NCBI GenBank assembly: GCA_943325355.2
Contig: CALPPA020000123.1
Location: 1 to 5,783, forward strand
DNA: 5,783 bases
From: Klebsiella pneumoniae
GTDB lineage: Bacteria; Bacteroidota; Bacteroidia; Flavobacteriales; Flavobacteriaceae
Reading direction: 5' to 3'
The first letter of the stretch is position 1. Every line of letters begins with the position of its first letter. Below are positions 1 to 5,783 of this stretch, one piece after another. The position numbers and the translations under genes were made by a program. The notes under the pieces were generated by a model, which ran no database searches, was not told the origin of the DNA, and worked only from the letters and a program-made list of their open reading frames with translations.

Positions 1-412
1 AGGTTGCTGTTCCTTTTTGTTGTAATTCTTTGATTGTTGAATGTTCCACTTTCATCACGTTTTGAGATTGAATTTTATTGAAAGCTGTAGAAACAATTAT
101 TTCGTCAATTTGGAATTCAGTTTCGTCAAGAACAATATCTTGAGTGGATTCTTTTTGTTGAAGAGTTATGGTTTTATTTTGGGTTGCAAATCCAATATAT
201 GCAAACGTCAGTTTTATTTTTCCGTTGGGTAAATTGGATAAGGTATAGTTCCCGTTTCCATCTGTCGAGGTTCCCTTGTGTAATTCTGGAGCATAAATCG
301 AAACACCAACTAGAGGTTGTTTTTTGGCATCGGTTACTATTCCAGAAATGGTGTTTTGTGCCTGAAGCACAGCCGAAAACCCTATAATTAGGGCAATTAT
401 AATTTTTTTCAT
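1..412 (-). CDS. TonB-dependent outer-membrane receptor, N-terminal part (gene runs off the left edge)
   Basis: Reading the minus strand from the ATG at 412-410 gives 137 codons with no stop before the window ends, so only the N-terminus is present. Residues 1-19 are a signal peptide (MKKIIIALIIGFSAVLQAQ). Residues about 20-95 form a carboxypeptidase-D-regulatory-like beta domain (ISGIVTD, PLVGVSIY, GTSTDGNGNYTLSNLPNG, YIGF). This is followed by LDETEFQIDEIIVSTAF, a TonB-box-like stretch (about 96-111), and by the beginning of the plug domain (ELQQKGTAT). That order is typical of Bacteroidota TonB-dependent receptors, which import bound substrates through the outer membrane using TonB/ExbBD energy. 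The substrate cannot be read from this part. The gene starts 71 nt after the small His/Cys-rich gene, with no convincing promoter of its own, so the two are probably cotranscribed. That neighbour hints at a metal or metal chelate, which is an inference only. Confidence 0.9.
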   Translation of the reverse strand, partial: MKKIIIALIIGFSAVLQAQNTISGIVTDAKKQPLVGVSIYAPELHKGTSTDGNGNYTLSNLPNGKIKLTFAYIGFATQNKTITLQQKESTQDIVLDETEFQIDEIIVSTAFNKIQSQNVMKVEHSTIKELQQKGTAT

Positions 413-452
413 TTGAAATGTTTTATTGTTGAAAATTTAAGTGTAGACTTTT

Positions 453-469
453 CAGGTTTTGAAAACCTG
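453..469. repeat. Near-perfect palindrome between the His/Cys-rich gene and the receptor gene
   Basis: CAGGTTTT (453-460) and AAAACCTG (462-469) are exact inverted repeats around one central G. Weaker symmetry continues outward to about 445-479 (AGACTTTT on one side, TCAAATCT on the other). It sits in the 71-nt gap between the two genes, 14 nt after the upstream stop. It could form a hairpin in the minus-strand transcript, but no U-run follows, so it is a poor terminator. From memory, CAGGTTTT-N-AAAACCTG palindromes recur between genes in flavobacteria; I could not check this. A dyad operator for a regulator of the receptor is an alternative. Confidence 0.55.
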
Positions 470-483
470 TCAAATCTCTATAT

Positions 484-834
484 TTAAACAATAAAACTTG
501 GGGGAGCACGAAGCGCAAAAAGGCTTCCTTTAAAGAATTGGGTAATTTCACTAGAATTGAATAAAGAATATTCCGAAGGAATAATTATTTTTTTGAATTC
601 AAAATGAGAAATATCTGCCGAAATAAAATTGCTTACTGTAAAATTACAAACAAAGCAATTGTCATAATTATGGTGTTGATGCGTAATTTCTTGACTGGAA
701 ATGTATTTATGGGAACATTTTTTTTCAGAAAGTTGTTTTGCTATATGTTCATAGCTATGCACATATTGAAACAGCATTGCGAACAATACTGCAAACACCA
801 AGAAATAATTTAGTATGACAAACTTCTTTTTCAT
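484..834 (-). CDS. Small exported or membrane-anchored His/Cys-rich protein, possibly DUF2946-like
   Basis: Read from the ATG at 834-832 the product has 116 residues. A longer version would need TTG at 858 and would place an unlikely leader before the MKKKF signal sequence; that leader DNA also holds a promoter-like box, so I prefer 834. Residues 5-24 are a hydrophobic signal or anchor segment. The mature part carries likely metal ligands: H26, H30, C40, H42, H52, H54, H55, C60 and C63, with a clear THQHH...CFVC cluster. The C-terminus holds L-R-A-P-P (108-112), a feature I associate with DUF2946-type proteins of metal-related loci. No enzyme motif is seen. It directly precedes a TonB-dependent receptor gene, so a periplasmic metal-binding or sensing role beside a metal uptake receptor is a reasonable inference, not a demonstrated function. 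Confidence 0.75.
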   Translation of the reverse strand: MKKKFVILNYFLVFAVLFAMLFQYVHSYEHIAKQLSEKKCSHKYISSQEITHQHHNYDNCFVCNFTVSNFISADISHFEFKKIIIPSEYSLFNSSEITQFFKGSLFALRAPPSFIV

Positions 835-840
835 CCGATG

Positions 841-848
841 CAAATATA
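841..848 (-). promoter_or_regulatory. Possible -7 promoter box for the His/Cys-rich gene
   Basis: On the minus strand this reads TATATTTG, a full match to the Bacteroidota -7 consensus TAnnTTTG, and it ends 6 nt before the ATG at 834. The -33 position is weak (TCG where TTG is expected, 19 nt upstream) and falls within the asd terminator stem. If real, the transcript would have a leader of only a few bases, close to leaderless. A chance match in AT-rich DNA is possible. Confidence 0.4.
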
Positions 849-861
849 GAAATAGCAAAGA

Positions 862-905
862 AAAATCCGATTAACTTTAACATTATTTAAAGTCAATCGG
901 ATTTT
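862..905 (-). terminator. Intrinsic terminator of asd
   Basis: The 17-base arms 862-878 and 889-905 pair at 16 of 17 positions (AAAATCCGATTaACTTT against AAAGTcAATCGGATTTT) around a 10-nt loop. On the minus strand the hairpin starts 18 nt after the asd stop codon and ends in a T-run (ATTTTT). It separates asd from the downstream His/Cys-rich gene and receptor, which should therefore have their own promoter. Confidence 0.85.
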
Positions 906-923
906 ATTATATATAAAATGTTT

Positions 924-1913
924 TTATACCAGATTATTCGCCACTAAATATTCAGCTATTTGAATCGTGTTTGTTGCAGCGCCTTTTCTCAAGTTGTCAG
1001 CCACAATCCACATATTTATGGTGTTTGCTTGACTTTCGTCACGTCGAATTCTTCCAACAAAAACATCGTTTTTGCCTTCGGCATATCTTGGCATTGGATA
1101 GGTAAAAGTGTCTAAATTGTCCTGAACGACAATGCCGTCAGTATGATGAAGAATGTTTCTTACTTCGGCAACATCAAAATCGTTTGTAAATTCCACATTC
1201 ACTGCTTCGCTGTGACCACCAACAACTGGAACACGAACTGCTGTAGCTGTAACTTTGATAGAGTCATCGCTTAATATTTTTTTGGTTTCTTTAACCAATT
1301 TCATTTCCTCTTTGGTATAGCCATTATCTTCAAAACTATCGCATTGTGGAATGCAGTTTCTATTGATTTTATATTTATAAACCATATCGCCTTCGATTCC
1401 TGCAACTTCATTTTCGAATTGCTGAACAGCTTTCACCCCTGTTCCAGTGATGGATTGGTAAGTAGAAACTACCACGCGTTTGATATTGTACTTTTTATGC
1501 AAAGGCGCTAAGGCCAAAACCATTTGAATGGTTGAACAGTTTGGATTTGCAATGATTTTATCATCCTTAGTTAACTCACTTGCGTTGATCTCGGGAACTA
1601 TTAATTTTTTAGTTGGATCCATTCTCCAAGCTGATGAGTTGTCGATTACGGTTGTTCCTGCTGCAGCAAATTTAGGAGCCCAATCTAATGAAGTTTGTCC
1701 TCCTGCTGAAAAAACAGCAATTTCGGGTTTCATATCGACTGCTGTTTGTAATCCAACAACAGTATGCTTTTGCCCTTTGAATTCAATAATTTTACCCACT
1801 GACCTTTCAGAGGCTACCAAAATTAATTCGGTGTAAGGAAAATTTCTTTCTTCTAATACTTTTAACATTATTTCGCCAACCATTCCTGTGGCTCCAACAA
1901 CTGCAAGTTTCAT
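924..1913 (-). CDS. asd: Aspartate-semialdehyde dehydrogenase
   Basis: The cytoplasmic enzyme reduces L-aspartyl-4-phosphate to L-aspartate-4-semialdehyde with NADPH, the branch point to diaminopimelate/lysine, threonine and methionine. The 329-residue protein is full length for the family. Visible features are the nucleotide-binding GATGMVGE loop (7-14), the SAGGQTS segment (69-75), the catalytic cysteine C126 in NPNCSTIQM, TYQSITGTG (151-159, with Q153 at the expected substrate/catalytic glutamine), and RVPVVGGHSEAVNVEF, in which R227 and H234 keep the seven-residue spacing of the E. coli Asd substrate-binding Arg and catalytic His. GRIRRD near the C-terminus is also typical. The ATG at 1913 directly begins the Rossmann strand MKLAVVGATG, so the start is secure. 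It has its own promoter and terminator and is probably monocistronic. Confidence 0.97.
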   Translation of the reverse strand: MKLAVVGATGMVGEIMLKVLEERNFPYTELILVASERSVGKIIEFKGQKHTVVGLQTAVDMKPEIAVFSAGGQTSLDWAPKFAAAGTTVIDNSSAWRMDPTKKLIVPEINASELTKDDKIIANPNCSTIQMVLALAPLHKKYNIKRVVVSTYQSITGTGVKAVQQFENEVAGIEGDMVYKYKINRNCIPQCDSFEDNGYTKEEMKLVKETKKILSDDSIKVTATAVRVPVVGGHSEAVNVEFTNDFDVAEVRNILHHTDGIVVQDNLDTFTYPMPRYAEGKNDVFVGRIRRDESQANTINMWIVADNLRKGAATNTIQIAEYLVANNLV

Positions 1914-1951
1914 ATTTTATAATTTAATTTTTTAATACTAATTTCGAAGTA

Positions 1952-1981
1952 CAAAAGTAAGCAATAAGCTATTTAAAACAA
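1952..1981 (-). promoter_or_regulatory. Bacteroidota-type promoter of asd
   Basis: On the minus strand TTG (1981-1979) is followed by exactly 19 nt and then TACTTTTG (1959-1952), matching the Bacteroidota primary-sigma pattern TTG-N19-TAnnTTTG. Transcription would start near 1947, leaving an AT-rich leader of about 34 nt before the asd ATG. No Shine-Dalgarno sequence is evident, as is usual in this phylum. The leader has no room for a riboswitch such as a lysine aptamer. Confidence 0.75.
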
Positions 1982-2021
1982 GTGCGTTCACAAAAAATAA
2001 CAAAATGTTATAAATATAACA

Positions 2022-2052
2022 AACAAAAAGAACCACGCCGTTTAGCGTGGTT
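2022..2052 (-). terminator. Intrinsic terminator of the mscL transcript
   Basis: AACCACGC (2031-2038) and GCGTGGTT (2045-2052) are perfect 8-bp arms around a 6-nt loop. On the minus strand the stem is followed by a T-rich tail (CTTTTTGTTTG), so it ends transcription arriving from mscL. It lies 131 nt after the mscL stop and upstream of the asd promoter, insulating asd from the tdk–murF-alr–mscL unit. Confidence 0.85.
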
Positions 2053-2093
2053 TAGTTAGAATATATAATGTAGCGGAAATTGAAACTTTATGA

Positions 2094-2185
2094 AATACCG
2101 ATATAGTTTGAAAATAGTTCAATTTTTATTGGACTATTTTGACCCGAGCGATAGCGAACAGGCGAAGCAAAACATAATCGGTATT
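2094..2185. repeat. Compound inverted-repeat element at the 3' end of mscL
   Basis: The outer arms are AATACCGAT (2094-2102) and ATCGGTATT (2177-2185), an exact 9-bp pair. The pairing continues inward, after a 3-nt mismatch, with GTTTG (2106-2110) against CAAAAC (2168-2173) with one bulge. Inside lies a hairpin with 13-nt arms, 12 matching, AAAATAGTTCAAT (2111-2123) and ATTGGACTATTTT (2128-2140), with a TTTT loop. A GC-rich stretch (2141-2167) follows, with three GCGA units and the sequence GAGCGATAGCGAAC. The right outer arm overlaps the mscL stop codon. I recall the GC-rich part as recurring in flavobacterial intergenic DNA, but this is unverified. It may be a mobile palindromic repeat, an RNA structure protecting the mscL mRNA 3' end, or a first, weak terminator. 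Confidence 0.6.
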
Positions 2186-2600
2186 ATTTTTTTAACAAAT
2201 CTCTGATTTGTGTAAGTAATTCTTCTTGAGATGGCCCAGTTGGAGCAGCAGGAGCAGCTTCTTCTTTCTTTTTTGCTTTTTCTGCAGCTCTTAGAACTAT
2301 AAAAACAAACAACGAAATAATTACAAAATTGATGATGGCTTGCACTAGATTTCCGTAGGTAATTACAGCAGCTCCAGCAGTTTTTGCAGCAGCTAAATCA
2401 GCATAACTGTTTCCGTCAAGCGTGATGAATTTTGTAGTAAAATCTACCCCACCAGTTATCAAACCTACAATTGGCATAATAATATCATCAACAGCAGAGC
2501 CCACAATTTTTCCAAAGGCGCCACCAATCACAACTGCAGTTGCTAAGCTTAATACGTCTCCCTTCATTAAAGAAGCTTTAAAATCACTGAAAAATCCCAT
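2184..2600 (-). CDS. mscL: Large-conductance mechanosensitive channel MscL
   Basis: MscL is a homopentameric inner-membrane channel opened by membrane tension; it releases solutes on hypo-osmotic shock. At 138 residues it matches the usual family length. The N-terminal amphipathic helix ([11 protein letters not shown]) leads into TM1 (about 15-45; [25 protein letters not shown]). A periplasmic loop (about 46-78) follows, then TM2 (about 82-108) and an Ala/Pro linker to a C-terminal bundle helix ([13 protein letters not shown]). The constriction residues L19 and V23 of the E. coli channel are kept, while E. coli D18, V21 and G22 are S, T and A here. Initiation at the ATG at 2600 gives the canonical N-terminus. 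The 62-nt gap after murF-alr has no hairpin, so readthrough is likely; a one-mismatch -7 box (TATATTAG, 2638-2631) without a good -33 might add a weak local promoter. Confidence 0.97.
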   Translation of the reverse strand: MGFFSDFKASLMKGDVLSLATAVVIGGAFGKIVGSAVDDIIMPIVGLITGGVDFTTKFITLDGNSYADLAAAKTAGAAVITYGNLVQAIINFVIISLFVFIVLRAAEKAKKKEEAAPAAPTGPSQEELLTQIRDLLKK

Positions 2601-2662
2601 AATATATTTTGTTTATTGGTTAATAGATGACTAATATAAAAATAAAATAAATTCCAATTCAA

Positions 2663-5122
2663 TTATTCTCGATAAAAAACACGTTTTACTCTTTGGGAAA
2701 TGCTGGTAAGAATTTCATAAGGAATGGTTTGCAATTGATTTGCCATAAAAGCAACCGTCGGGCTTTCACCAAAAATAATCACAGCATCACCTTCTTTACA
2801 ATTGATTTCGGAACAATCCACCATCAACATATCCATACAAATGCTGCCAATAATGGATGCTTTTTGATTATTAATCATTACAAATCCCAAACCATTTCCC
2901 CAATGTCTTGAAATTCCATCGGCATAACCAATCGGAATAGTGGCAATTTTTGTCGGTTTATCAGCAATAAAACGCCGCCCGTAACCCACGCTTTCGCCAG
3001 CTTGAATAGTTCTAATTTGTGAAATTATAGATTTTAAAGTCCCTACATTTTCCAAATATTTTTGTTCTTCTGTATCATTTGAAACACCGTAAAGTCCAAT
3101 GCCAAGGCGAACCATATCATATTGCGCTTGAGGAAAATTACTAATACCTGAAGTGTTTAGTAAATGACGAATAGGCTTTATTTGTAATTCAGTCATCAAT
3201 TTTGACGACAATTTTTCAAATAAAGCAATCTGAAAATATGCAAATTCTTGATATTTTAAATCGTCACTAGTTGCCATATGCGACAAAATACTTTTTACAA
3301 TAACGAATTTGTTGTCTTTTAAAATCGAAATTAATTCGTCAAGATTTTCATCTTCAAAACCCAAACGATGCATTCCAGTATCGAGTTTGATGTGAATAGG
3401 GAAATGTTTCTGTTTTCTCTGCTCTGCAAGTTGCAGGAAAGCGTTCAATCCTTTCAAACTGTATATTTCAGGCTCTAATTTATGCTGGATTATGGATGAA
3501 AAACTGGTTATTTCAGGATTTAACACCATTATTGGCAACATAATTCCGGCATTTTTCAGAGAAATTCCTTCATCGGCAAATGCCACCCCTAAATAATCTA
3601 CTTTGTGATGTTCTAGTAATTTTGCGATTTCAAATCCGCCATTTCCATAACCAAAAGCTTTGACCATTACCATCATCTTGGTGGTGGGTTTTAGTTTTGA
3701 TTTATAAAAACTCAAGTTGTGGCTAATGGAATTAAGGTTGATTTCTAAAACAGTTTCGTGCGTTTTCTCCTCTAAAGCAGCCACTATTTCTTCAAATTGA
3801 AAATGTCTTGCCCCTTTTATCAGAATCGTTTCATTATTAAAATTCAAATAGTTTAAATTCAGAAAAAAGTCGGCCGTATTTTTAAAACTTACACAGTTAG
3901 TGAATTTGTGTTTGAATGCCGAAATAGTTTCGCCAATGCCTATAACCCGTTTGATTTTATTAGACGTAATTAATTGGGAAACTTTAGAATATAATTCTTC
4001 GTTCGACAAACCGCTTTGAAAAATATCCGAAATAATTACCGTTTTGTTTTGGTATTGCTTTTGACTTTCCAGAAAATCCAATGCTATTTTCAACGATTGA
4101 AAATCCGAACTGTAACTATCGTCAATAAGTGTCGTATTGTTGATTCCGTTTTTGACTTTCAAGCGCATTTCAACAGGATACAACCATTCCATTCGGTTTT
4201 GAATGGTTTTTATATCGTATTTAAAACTCAATAAAACCATCAAACAAGTAATGGCATTTTCAACCGAAGCTTCGTCTAGAAAAGGAATTTGTATTTCGAA
4301 ATTATCCCTATTGTAGCGAATTTGCAACATCGTTTTGTCTTCGATTACTTTTTTTACCACATAAACATCCGCAGTTTCGTCGCTGTAACTCCAAGATAAA
4401 AGCCCCCTAACCCCGAGAGGGGGAATTGATGATAGAACAATATCAATATCCTTATTTTTTTGATAAATAATTAGTTTTGAATGTTTGAAAAGCTTGAGTT
4501 TTTCCTTGATTTTTTTCTCCAAATCTTCAAAACCTTCATCGTGTGCCGAACCAATATTGGTTATGATTCCAATAGTTGGCTTGATGATGACTTCCAATTT
4601 TTCCATCTCGTTCATTTTCGAAATTCCCGCTTCAAAAATTCCAAGATTGTGCTTGTCGTTAATAGAAATCACGGATAATGGAACGCCGACTTGTGAATTG
4701 TAGCTTTTTGGACTTCGGATGATATTGAAATCAGGACTTAATAGAAAGTTCAACCATTCCTTGACGATTGTTTTTCCGTTGCTTCCCGTCAATCCAATAA
4801 TAGGAAATTTAAACTGCCTTCGATGATGGGCTGCAAATTGTTGTAAGGCATCCAGTGTGTTTTCGACTACAAAAAAAGTTGCTTTGTCTGATAACCCTTC
4901 TGGAATATGGTTGACTACAAAATGTTGTACCCCTTTTTCAATTAAGGACGAAATATAAATATGAGCATCATTGTTGGGTCCTACTAATGCAAAAAAAAGT
5001 GTGTTTTTATTGTTTTGTAAAGAACGGCTATCGATAGAAATAGTATCTATTATACCCTTAATGCTATCTCCAAACCTTTTGGCATGAAGAATTTTTTCGA
5101 TATTGTCGATACTTAAATTCAA
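2663..5122 (-). CDS. murF-alr: Bifunctional UDP-MurNAc-tripeptide–D-Ala-D-Ala ligase / alanine racemase (MurF-Alr fusion)
   Basis: One 819-residue protein joins two cytoplasmic peptidoglycan-precursor enzymes, a fusion known in Bacteroidota. Residues 1-450 are MurF, which uses ATP to add D-Ala-D-Ala to UDP-MurNAc-tripeptide: substrate-binding IDSRS (30-34), P-loop GLTGSNGKT (110-118, K117), SYNSQVGVPLSV (140-151), FEAGISKMNEME, NIGSAHDEGF and the C-terminal-domain DDSYSSDFQSLKIALDFL. Residues about 456-819 are a PLP-dependent alanine racemase making D-Ala: PLP lysine K488 in VMVKAFGYGNG, HIKLDTGMHRLGF, MVRLGIGLYG (R672), catalytic Y714 in SVGYGRR, TIPIGYADG and ICMDM. The only start consistent with the intact N-terminus is TTG at 5122-5120, 3 nt after the tdk stop; the next Met is residue 167. 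This suggests translational coupling to tdk. Residues 232-241 are encoded by a GC-rich palindrome that looks inserted (see the separate repeat entry). Both active sites look intact. Confidence 0.96.
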   Translation of the reverse strand: MNLSIDNIEKILHAKRFGDSIKGIIDTISIDSRSLQNNKNTLFFALVGPNNDAHIYISSLIEKGVQHFVVNHIPEGLSDKATFFVVENTLDALQQFAAHHRRQFKFPIIGLTGSNGKTIVKEWLNFLLSPDFNIIRSPKSYNSQVGVPLSVISINDKHNLGIFEAGISKMNEMEKLEVIIKPTIGIITNIGSAHDEGFEDLEKKIKEKLKLFKHSKLIIYQKNKDIDIVLSSIPPLGVRGLLSWSYSDETADVYVVKKVIEDKTMLQIRYNRDNFEIQIPFLDEASVENAITCLMVLLSFKYDIKTIQNRMEWLYPVEMRLKVKNGINNTTLIDDSYSSDFQSLKIALDFLESQKQYQNKTVIISDIFQSGLSNEELYSKVSQLITSNKIKRVIGIGETISAFKHKFTNCVSFKNTADFFLNLNYLNFNNETILIKGARHFQFEEIVAALEEKTHETVLEINLNSISHNLSFYKSKLKPTTKMMVMVKAFGYGNGGFEIAKLLEHHKVDYLGVAFADEGISLKNAGIMLPIMVLNPEITSFSSIIQHKLEPEIYSLKGLNAFLQLAEQRKQKHFPIHIKLDTGMHRLGFEDENLDELISILKDNKFVIVKSILSHMATSDDLKYQEFAYFQIALFEKLSSKLMTELQIKPIRHLLNTSGISNFPQAQYDMVRLGIGLYGVSNDTEEQKYLENVGTLKSIISQIRTIQAGESVGYGRRFIADKPTKIATIPIGYADGISRHWGNGLGFVMINNQKASIIGSICMDMLMVDCSEINCKEGDAVIIFGESPTVAFMANQLQTIPYEILTSISQRVKRVFYRE
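4401..4425. repeat. GC-rich palindromic repeat inside the murF part of murF-alr
   Basis: CCCCCT (4403-4408) and AGGGGG (4418-4423) form an inverted repeat with AACCCCGAG between; CCCC-GAGA-GGGG is an alternative hairpin. This very GC-rich block stands out from AT-rich flanks. It is read in frame as residues 232-241 (SIPPLGVRGL), between the QKNKDIDIVL stretch and WSYSDETADV of the MurF central domain. I recall CCCCCTA-CCCC...GGGGG blocks as frequent intergenic repeats in flavobacteria, so this looks like a copy accommodated in a protein loop. The repeat family assignment is from memory. Confidence 0.6.
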
Positions 5123-5125
5123 AAT

Positions 5126-5755
5126 TTACTCTTGATTTTTGTTAGTTCTATCGGATGCTAATTTATGATCTTCTTCACTCTTCTTCATAGCATAAAAATA
5201 AGCGGCGCGACTCAAAGGTTCGTATTCTTCGGTTTCGCCGAGCATAACAAGTTTGTCATTATCGGTTTTTCTAAAACTATAATTTGCCAAATTTCCTGTG
5301 CGTGTACAAACAGCGTGTACTTTAGTTACATACTCGGCTGTCGCCATTAAAGCTGGCATTGGTCCAAAAGGATTGCCTTTGAAATCCATATCTAATCCGG
5401 CAACGATGACACGAATGCCTTGGTTGGCCAAATCGTTACAAATTTTCACGATTTCATCATCAAAAAACTGCGCTTCATCAATACCAACAACATCACAACC
5501 TTGAGCCAAAATCGCAATATTAGCTGCAGCGGGAACTGGAGTGGACCGAATTTCATTAGAATCGTGCGATACGACCATTTCATCATGATAACGGGTGTCG
5601 ATGGCGGGCTTGAAAATTTCCACTTTTTGTTTGGCAAATTGCGCTCTTTTTAGTCTGCGAATGAGTTCCTCGGTTTTGCCCGAAAACATCGAACCGCAAA
5701 TAACTTCGATCCAACCAAATTGTTCTTTATGATTTACTGTATTTTCGAGAAACAT
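5126..5755 (-). CDS. tdk: Thymidine kinase (type II, TK1-like)
   Basis: The cytoplasmic enzyme phosphorylates thymidine to dTMP with ATP in pyrimidine salvage. The 209 residues are a full-length TK1-type protein: P-loop GSMFSGKT (21-28), FKPAIDTRY (48-56), Walker-B/catalytic DEAQFF (93-98, with E94 the likely base), [19 protein letters not shown] (117-133) and the lasso region around YVTKVHAVC...[15 protein letters not shown]. The four-ligand zinc site of many type II kinases is not conserved: of the usual C-x-x-C only C150 remains (T at 153), and the second pair is replaced by S182 and A185. The ATG at 5755 gives a short non-conserved leader before the fold begins near residue 15. It is the first gene of the likely unit tdk–murF-alr–mscL; only 28 nt upstream are visible, with no clear promoter. 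Confidence 0.96.
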   Translation of the reverse strand: MFLENTVNHKEQFGWIEVICGSMFSGKTEELIRRLKRAQFAKQKVEIFKPAIDTRYHDEMVVSHDSNEIRSTPVPAAANIAILAQGCDVVGIDEAQFFDDEIVKICNDLANQGIRVIVAGLDMDFKGNPFGPMPALMATAEYVTKVHAVCTRTGNLANYSFRKTDNDKLVMLGETEEYEPLSRAAYFYAMKKSEEDHKLASDRTNKNQE

Positions 5756-5783
5756 TTTGTATTTTTCTGCCTTTAAAAAGGAT

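Noticed and set aside
41..387. Two plus-strand open frames of 63 and 67 codons.
   Set aside because: They are antisense to a clear TonB-dependent receptor N-terminus and show no recognisable domain.
604..813. Plus-strand open frame of 69 codons.
   Set aside because: Antisense to the His/Cys-rich gene; no promoter or recognisable motif.
835..858. Eight-codon N-terminal extension of the His/Cys-rich protein from TTG at 858.
   Set aside because: The ATG at 834 gives a normal MKKKF signal-sequence start, while the extension overlaps a promoter-like TATATTTG box.
1528..1836. Plus-strand open frame of 102 codons opposite asd.
   Set aside because: It is the reverse of conserved asd codons, including the catalytic-Cys region, with low-complexity composition and no signals of its own.
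2601..2662. Search for a terminator between murF-alr and mscL.
   Set aside because: The 62-nt gap is AT-rich without a stable hairpin, so no terminator is reported.
4481..4703. Two overlapping plus-strand open frames opposite murF.
   Set aside because: Shadows of the conserved MurF coding frame.
5446..5637. Minus-strand open frame of 63 codons inside tdk in another frame.
   Set aside because: It overlaps the well-conserved tdk frame and its sequence has no recognisable features.
5771..5782. Short palindrome CCTTTAAAAAGG upstream of tdk.
   Set aside because: Five-base AT-rich arms with a 2-nt loop at the window edge; too short to support a terminator or operator call.
1..5783. Search for CRISPR arrays, tRNA/rRNA genes, transposases, phage genes or defence systems.
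   Set aside because: No regularly spaced repeats, RNA-gene signatures or mobile-element proteins are visible; all coding space is filled by housekeeping genes and one receptor locus.

Overview
The window looks like an ordinary stretch of a low-GC Bacteroidota chromosome, most likely Flavobacterium or a close relative. Four things point there: a MurF–Alr fusion protein, a SusC-like TonB-dependent receptor start (carboxypeptidase-D-like domain, then a TonB box), Bacteroidota-type promoters (TTG-N19-TAnnTTTG) with little Shine-Dalgarno sequence, and AT-rich spacers holding short GC-rich palindromes of a kind I associate with flavobacteria. This assignment is by recognition; no database search was possible. 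All six genes lie on the minus strand and are read from right to left.

Order of transcription: (1) tdk, thymidine kinase (5126-5755); (2) a murF-alr fusion (2663-5122), starting 3 nt after the tdk stop from a TTG codon; (3) mscL, large-conductance mechanosensitive channel (2184-2600), after a 62-nt gap with no visible terminator; (4) a 270-nt spacer with a compound inverted-repeat element (2094-2185), a classical terminator (2022-2052) and a good promoter for the next gene (1952-1981); (5) asd, aspartate-semialdehyde dehydrogenase (924-1913), closed by a strong hairpin terminator (862-905); (6) a small His/Cys-rich exported or membrane-anchored protein (484-834); (7) the 5' part of a TonB-dependent receptor gene that leaves the window at base 1.

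Functionally, asd and murF-alr both feed peptidoglycan precursor synthesis: Asd towards diaminopimelate/lysine, Alr making D-alanine, and MurF adding D-Ala-D-Ala to the UDP-MurNAc-tripeptide. Tdk (thymidine salvage) and MscL (hypo-osmotic release valve) are housekeeping. The last two genes look like a separate unit, possibly concerned with a metal, because the small protein has an H-x-H-H...C-x-x-C cluster and an R-A-P-P tail and sits directly before an outer-membrane receptor.

I found no wholly new system, CRISPR array, prophage or transposase. The most interesting observations are a GC-rich palindrome read in frame inside the MurF part of the fusion, the compound repeat downstream of mscL, and the His/Cys-rich protein–receptor pair.
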